From Apiotrichum sp. Y4204 (Eukaryota > Basidiomycota > Tremellomycetes > Trichosporonales > Trichosporonaceae), in assembly GCA_025531455.1 (NCBI GenBank), contig JAMYHL010000014.1:1-64000 (forward strand): 64,000 nucleotides of DNA, in the 5' to 3' direction. Under the pieces are notes generated by a model that saw nothing but the letters and a program-made list of their open reading frames with translations, ran no database searches and was not told the DNA's origin. Positions 60,644 to 64,000 of this stretch are shown one piece after another (the stretch's first letter is position 1; the number at the start of each line of letters is the position of its first letter). The position numbers and the translations under genes are program-made.

Positions 60644-63449
60644 CTACTCGTCGTATGGTCTGTTGTCCCAATCCTCATCGGGGGGAGAGCGGTCAACGGA
60701 AAGGTCACCCTTCTCGTTCATGTGCGCGTAGTTGACCGAGGCCTCAACACCAGCGGCATTGATACGCTCAGCCTCGTAGCGGCCGATGCCAAGAGGGTCG
60801 TCGGCAATCCAAACAACTGGCTGCGGCTTCCAGAGGGCGGGATGGTTGAATTCGTTCTCATCCGCAAGTTCCTCAATGGGCGACTTGGGCTCAGAGGAGA
60901 TGGTCTTCTCGGTGGCGTTGAGCTGGGTCTGGCTGGTTGAGATAAGACCAGTTCCATGCACAGCGTACAGCAAAGTGTTACGCTTGAAGTGGATGTGGTC
61001 GAACCAAGCCTGGGTGACAGCTGTGATGACGCCGACAATGACGACAATGACACCGCAAGCAATACCTGTGGCAAGTCGCGAGTTCTTCTGAGGGTCGGGA
61101 ATCTTGTTGCCATTGGCGTCCTGTTCGTTGGAAGTGGTCGAAAGGAAGAACAGGCCCGCAAGGAACACCTGCTCGATGTAGAGCGAGACGAAGAGGGTGC
61201 GAAGAGCCTTGATGTAGAAGAGACCTCCGGTTTCCAGCTCGGGAGTCTGTTCGGCGGTGTAGCTAAGCAGGTACTTGTAAGAGGCGTAGTAAAGGACGAA
61301 GCCCACAAGGCCGATAACAGTAATGAGAGGCTGGACAACCGAGTACACCACAACGATACAGCTCAAAAGGCAGACCGGAGGCCAAACGGTTGCCCAGTCA
61401 TACGAAGTCATGTTGTACTTCTGAGTGAACGCCTTGCGAGGAGTGCCGCCGGCAAGGAAGCCGCGGAGGTGCCACATGACAACGGGAACAATGCGAGCGA
61501 ACCCCTTGGCCGCGGCAGCCCAGGTTGACACCAGGATGAAGGTCAGGAAGAAGATGGAAGCACCTGGCAGTTTATTGGCAAGCAGAGTGGGAGCATTCTT
61601 CAGGGTGTCACCGCCCTGGCCGATCGCGGCAATGAGACCAGAAGCCAGAGTGGTGATAAGGAAACCGTTAATGACCCAGAACAGCCAGTAACGCGTGAAG
61701 AGGTGTAGGTTGATCTCGCTAGAATGTCAACTCTGTTCGAGTACAAACAGCTCGTAACGACTCACCTCTGGCGGATTTCACCTTGAAGTTTGATCCACAG
61801 ACGAAGCACGATGGGAAGAAGCATGAACAAGACAGACATGAGGGCGGGCGGAAGGACACCCTTGATGATACCCTGGGCGGCCCTGCCAGTTAGCACTGTC
61901 ATGGCGAGTCAAAAATGATACCTACTTGGGGACGATCTTGTCGTCGCAGAGCCACGCAAGCCACGGATATTTACAGAGGGTGTCGAGGTTGGAGACCATA
62001 CCGACAAAGGTAACAGGAATCGCCCAAATAATGATGAGGCCAATAGTGAGGGCCCAAGAAGCTGCAGTGCGAAGTTTACGCTGGGGCCAGCTCATGCTGG
62101 TATTCGACCATACAATGTCCTCGGGATAAACTTCGATCTTCGTGGCCATCATACGCAAGGCCTTGTCGCTCTTCGGGGCAAGGCGAGCAAAGTTGTGGGC
62201 ATCCTCCTGGCGCTGGAAGCGAACAAACGCGACATTGCCCTCCGGTAGCTCATCAATCTTGGCGCGCTCCCGTTCGAGAAGCTCGTTCTGCTCCCTGATG
62301 TACTCGGGCGAGGTTTGCAAGTTCATCTTGGTGCCGATGAGGCCAAGGAAACCCTGCTTCCACTTGGGCTGCTTCTTAGGCAGAACGTAACGGTCGACCA
62401 TAGAGCCGCCAGACTCGTTGTTCCAAATCCCTGTTCACCTGTCAGTCCTTGCTAGCAACCAGCTATGGCTTAAGATGATGCACTCACCCTTGGCCTCGGG
62501 AGTCTTTCCCTTGCGCTGATTCTTGTTGGCAAGTTTGAGGAGCTTGCCAACGCCGTTCTCGAGACGATAAACCTCCTTGTCTCGACGGCTGTACACCTTC
62601 TCCACAGGCTTAACCTTGCGAGCAAGCCAGACCTTAGTGATCCCGGCCGCCGGCTTGACAGCGGAGCTGCCGACGTCACTCATGTGAGCCTGGCCAGTAG
62701 CAACATTGGCAACGGAGCTGCCAATCTCCCGTATACCAGCCTCAGAGAACATGGACTGGGGGACATTTACAAGAGCGACAGTGCGGGACTTGGTGCTGTT
62801 GCGGTCGGAGCGGAGCCAGTTGAGGCGAACCTCCATGAAATGGTTGTACTCGTGCCACAGTAGGTACAGAGTCCATACTGTTCATGTCAGCGCACGACTA
62901 AGGTTTGCAGCGAAGATGGTGTCACGTACGCATGAGAATGACCGCCACCAGAAGATGCGCAACGCGACGAGCAGGGATCGTGGTAGGCGCGTTACCGAAC
63001 GTCATGATGTTCAGTCCGTCCAGACCATTGTTTGGCTTCGCCACGCTTCGGCGGTCAGCTTGGAGCCTTGAATCGTGCAGCATCTAGACTTACGATGCGG
63101 GAACGCATACCGCGATGGTGAAGAACACATAGGGGATCAGACAGTAGAAGCCAAAGACCTTCAGGAAACGGAGGAAGAAGTACGCGTCGGGGCCGTTGAG
63201 GTAGAGAACCTCGGAGTCGTCCAAAGTGAGTACTCGTTGCCACCATGCTAAAGGTGCTTTGGGAAGGCCCTCTGCACGCTTGTCTGGCGGGGCAAGTACA
63301 GTGCGAGGCTGAAAGACGCGCTTCAAGGACTTGCGTCCGTAGCAGAGAAGCCAGAATGCGCAGCAGGCGCCAACTGTGATCGCCGCAGTGACCAGAGCGG
63401 CGACGAAGGACGGCGTGGTGGACGCCTGAACTTCCTCTTGGTCCGCCAT
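60644..63449 (-). CDS. CSC1/OSCA/TMEM63-type cation channel (DUF221 family)
   Basis: Six exons (63449-63094, 63045-62930, 62877-62488, 62430-61926, 61882-61766, 61718-60644) encode 852 aa. An N-terminal TM segment (about 14-37, FVAALVTAAITVGACCAFWL) precedes the late-exocytosis-type region and two further TM segments around the exon 1-3 joins. A cytosolic loop follows (GNVAFVRFQRQEDAH; KIEVYPEDIVWSN). The channel core then has many TM helices, among them LTIGLIIIWAIPVTFVGMVS, LITTLASGLIAAIG, VCLLSCIVVVYSVVQPLITV, and IACGVIVVIVGVITAVTQAW near the end. The family forms mechanosensitive or hyperosmolality-gated cation channels; yeast relatives include Csc1, Rsn1 and Phm7. Exon 2 begins after a GAAG end with a CTGAC branch, making a 48-nt intron; a nearer AAG would leave only 27 nt. 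The tail is cytosolic and acidic. Confidence 0.92.
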
Positions 63450-64000
63450 CGTCGGTTGATCTTGATACGGGAAAGAGGCGCAATCCGCGACAAGGGAATG
63501 TGTGTGATCGGTCTGCTATCCGGTAACGACTTCTGTAATCTGAATAGTGCGTCAGCGTGAACCAGACACGCGCTTGGTGAAATGTAATGAGATTAACTGA
63601 AAATTCGAGAAAAGTCCCCGCAATAGAGGTGAGATGGGGTTTTATCCCGCTGCCTTGCGTACGATGACGACTGAGAAGCAGATCCGAGATGTGTGTACGA
63701 GGTGGATAATGGAGGGACAATCACGTAGCGATGCAGGAAACACGCCAGGGCACACTGCAGCTTCGGCGCCAGCTTCATTAAAAGCACGGACGTGACGGGC
63801 GTTGTGTGGGCACGCTTGGGCGGGCAAAAAGGCCAGCCGCTGATAGCCATCAAGGAAAGTTGCGAAAGGGATCGATCGACGAGAACAATATCGGCTGTGT
63901 CGCGACTTACCTGTTGTTGTTGTTGGAGACTGATTGCCAGTCGTTGCGGAATGATTCTGTGCTACCTATGAATCTACTGGTAGAATGGGTAGATGGACAA
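63450..64000. promoter_or_regulatory. Upstream region of the channel gene
   Basis: 551 bp upstream of the minus-strand channel gene, to the window edge. It should hold its promoter and 5' UTR. If the strand alternation seen elsewhere continues, a + strand gene may start beyond the edge. No gene is seen inside. Confidence 0.4.

Noticed and set aside
63046..63093. 27-nt intron in the channel gene ending at the first AAG
   Set aside because: Too short for splicing. A later GAAG preceded by CTGAC gives a 48-nt intron in the same phase and a better match to the family.

Overview
This is a window of nuclear DNA from a fungus, most likely a basidiomycete yeast. Genes are compact and intron-dense. 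Introns run from about 32 to 60 nt, with GTRNGY donors, CTNAC/CTGAC branch sites just before the AG, and intergenic gaps of a few hundred bases. Short introns, about 21 coding exons in RAD50 and the protein families point to Tremellomycetes (perhaps Trichosporonales). That placement is inference; no rRNA or other marker gene is present. All exon structures below were assembled by hand from reading frame, splice signals and family conservation. Every spliced gene model closes in frame.

Layout, left to right: FCF2 (-), free-methionine-R-sulfoxide reductase (+), RAD50 (-), VPS11 (+), BET4 (-), MSS51 (+), an F-box/WD40 protein (-), a giant C1-like/helical protein perhaps related to UNC80 (+), KRE33/NAT10 (-), TFIIA large subunit TOA1 (+), mitochondrial ribosomal protein uS2m (+), an alcohol-acetyltransferase-like enzyme (-), a 5.8-kb ORF-poor gap, a CAMKL/KIN4-like kinase (+), an ankyrin protein (-), a WBP4/FBP21-like splicing factor (+), SAS10/UTP3 (-), RAD4 (+), SDE2 (-), an M16-family metalloprotease (+) and a CSC1/OSCA-type channel (-).

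The genes are mostly housekeeping, with no operon-like logic. Three products act in the 90S/SSU processome (FCF2, KRE33, SAS10), three in DNA repair or replication stress (RAD50, RAD4, SDE2), two around the spliceosome (WBP4-like, SDE2) and two or three in mitochondria (MSS51, uS2m, possibly the M16 protease). The most striking organisational feature is near-perfect strand alternation: 18 of 19 neighbouring gene pairs lie on opposite strands. The window is therefore a chain of shared divergent promoters and closely packed convergent 3' ends.

Other points of interest are initiator codons split by introns (RAD50, TOA1) or directly followed by one (BET4), 8-nt coding exons, introns down to 32 nt, three copies of the TCACGTGA palindrome all in divergent promoters, and a protease gene with two in-frame starts suggesting dual targeting. 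I see no transposon, CRISPR-like array, rRNA gene or convincing tRNA gene.
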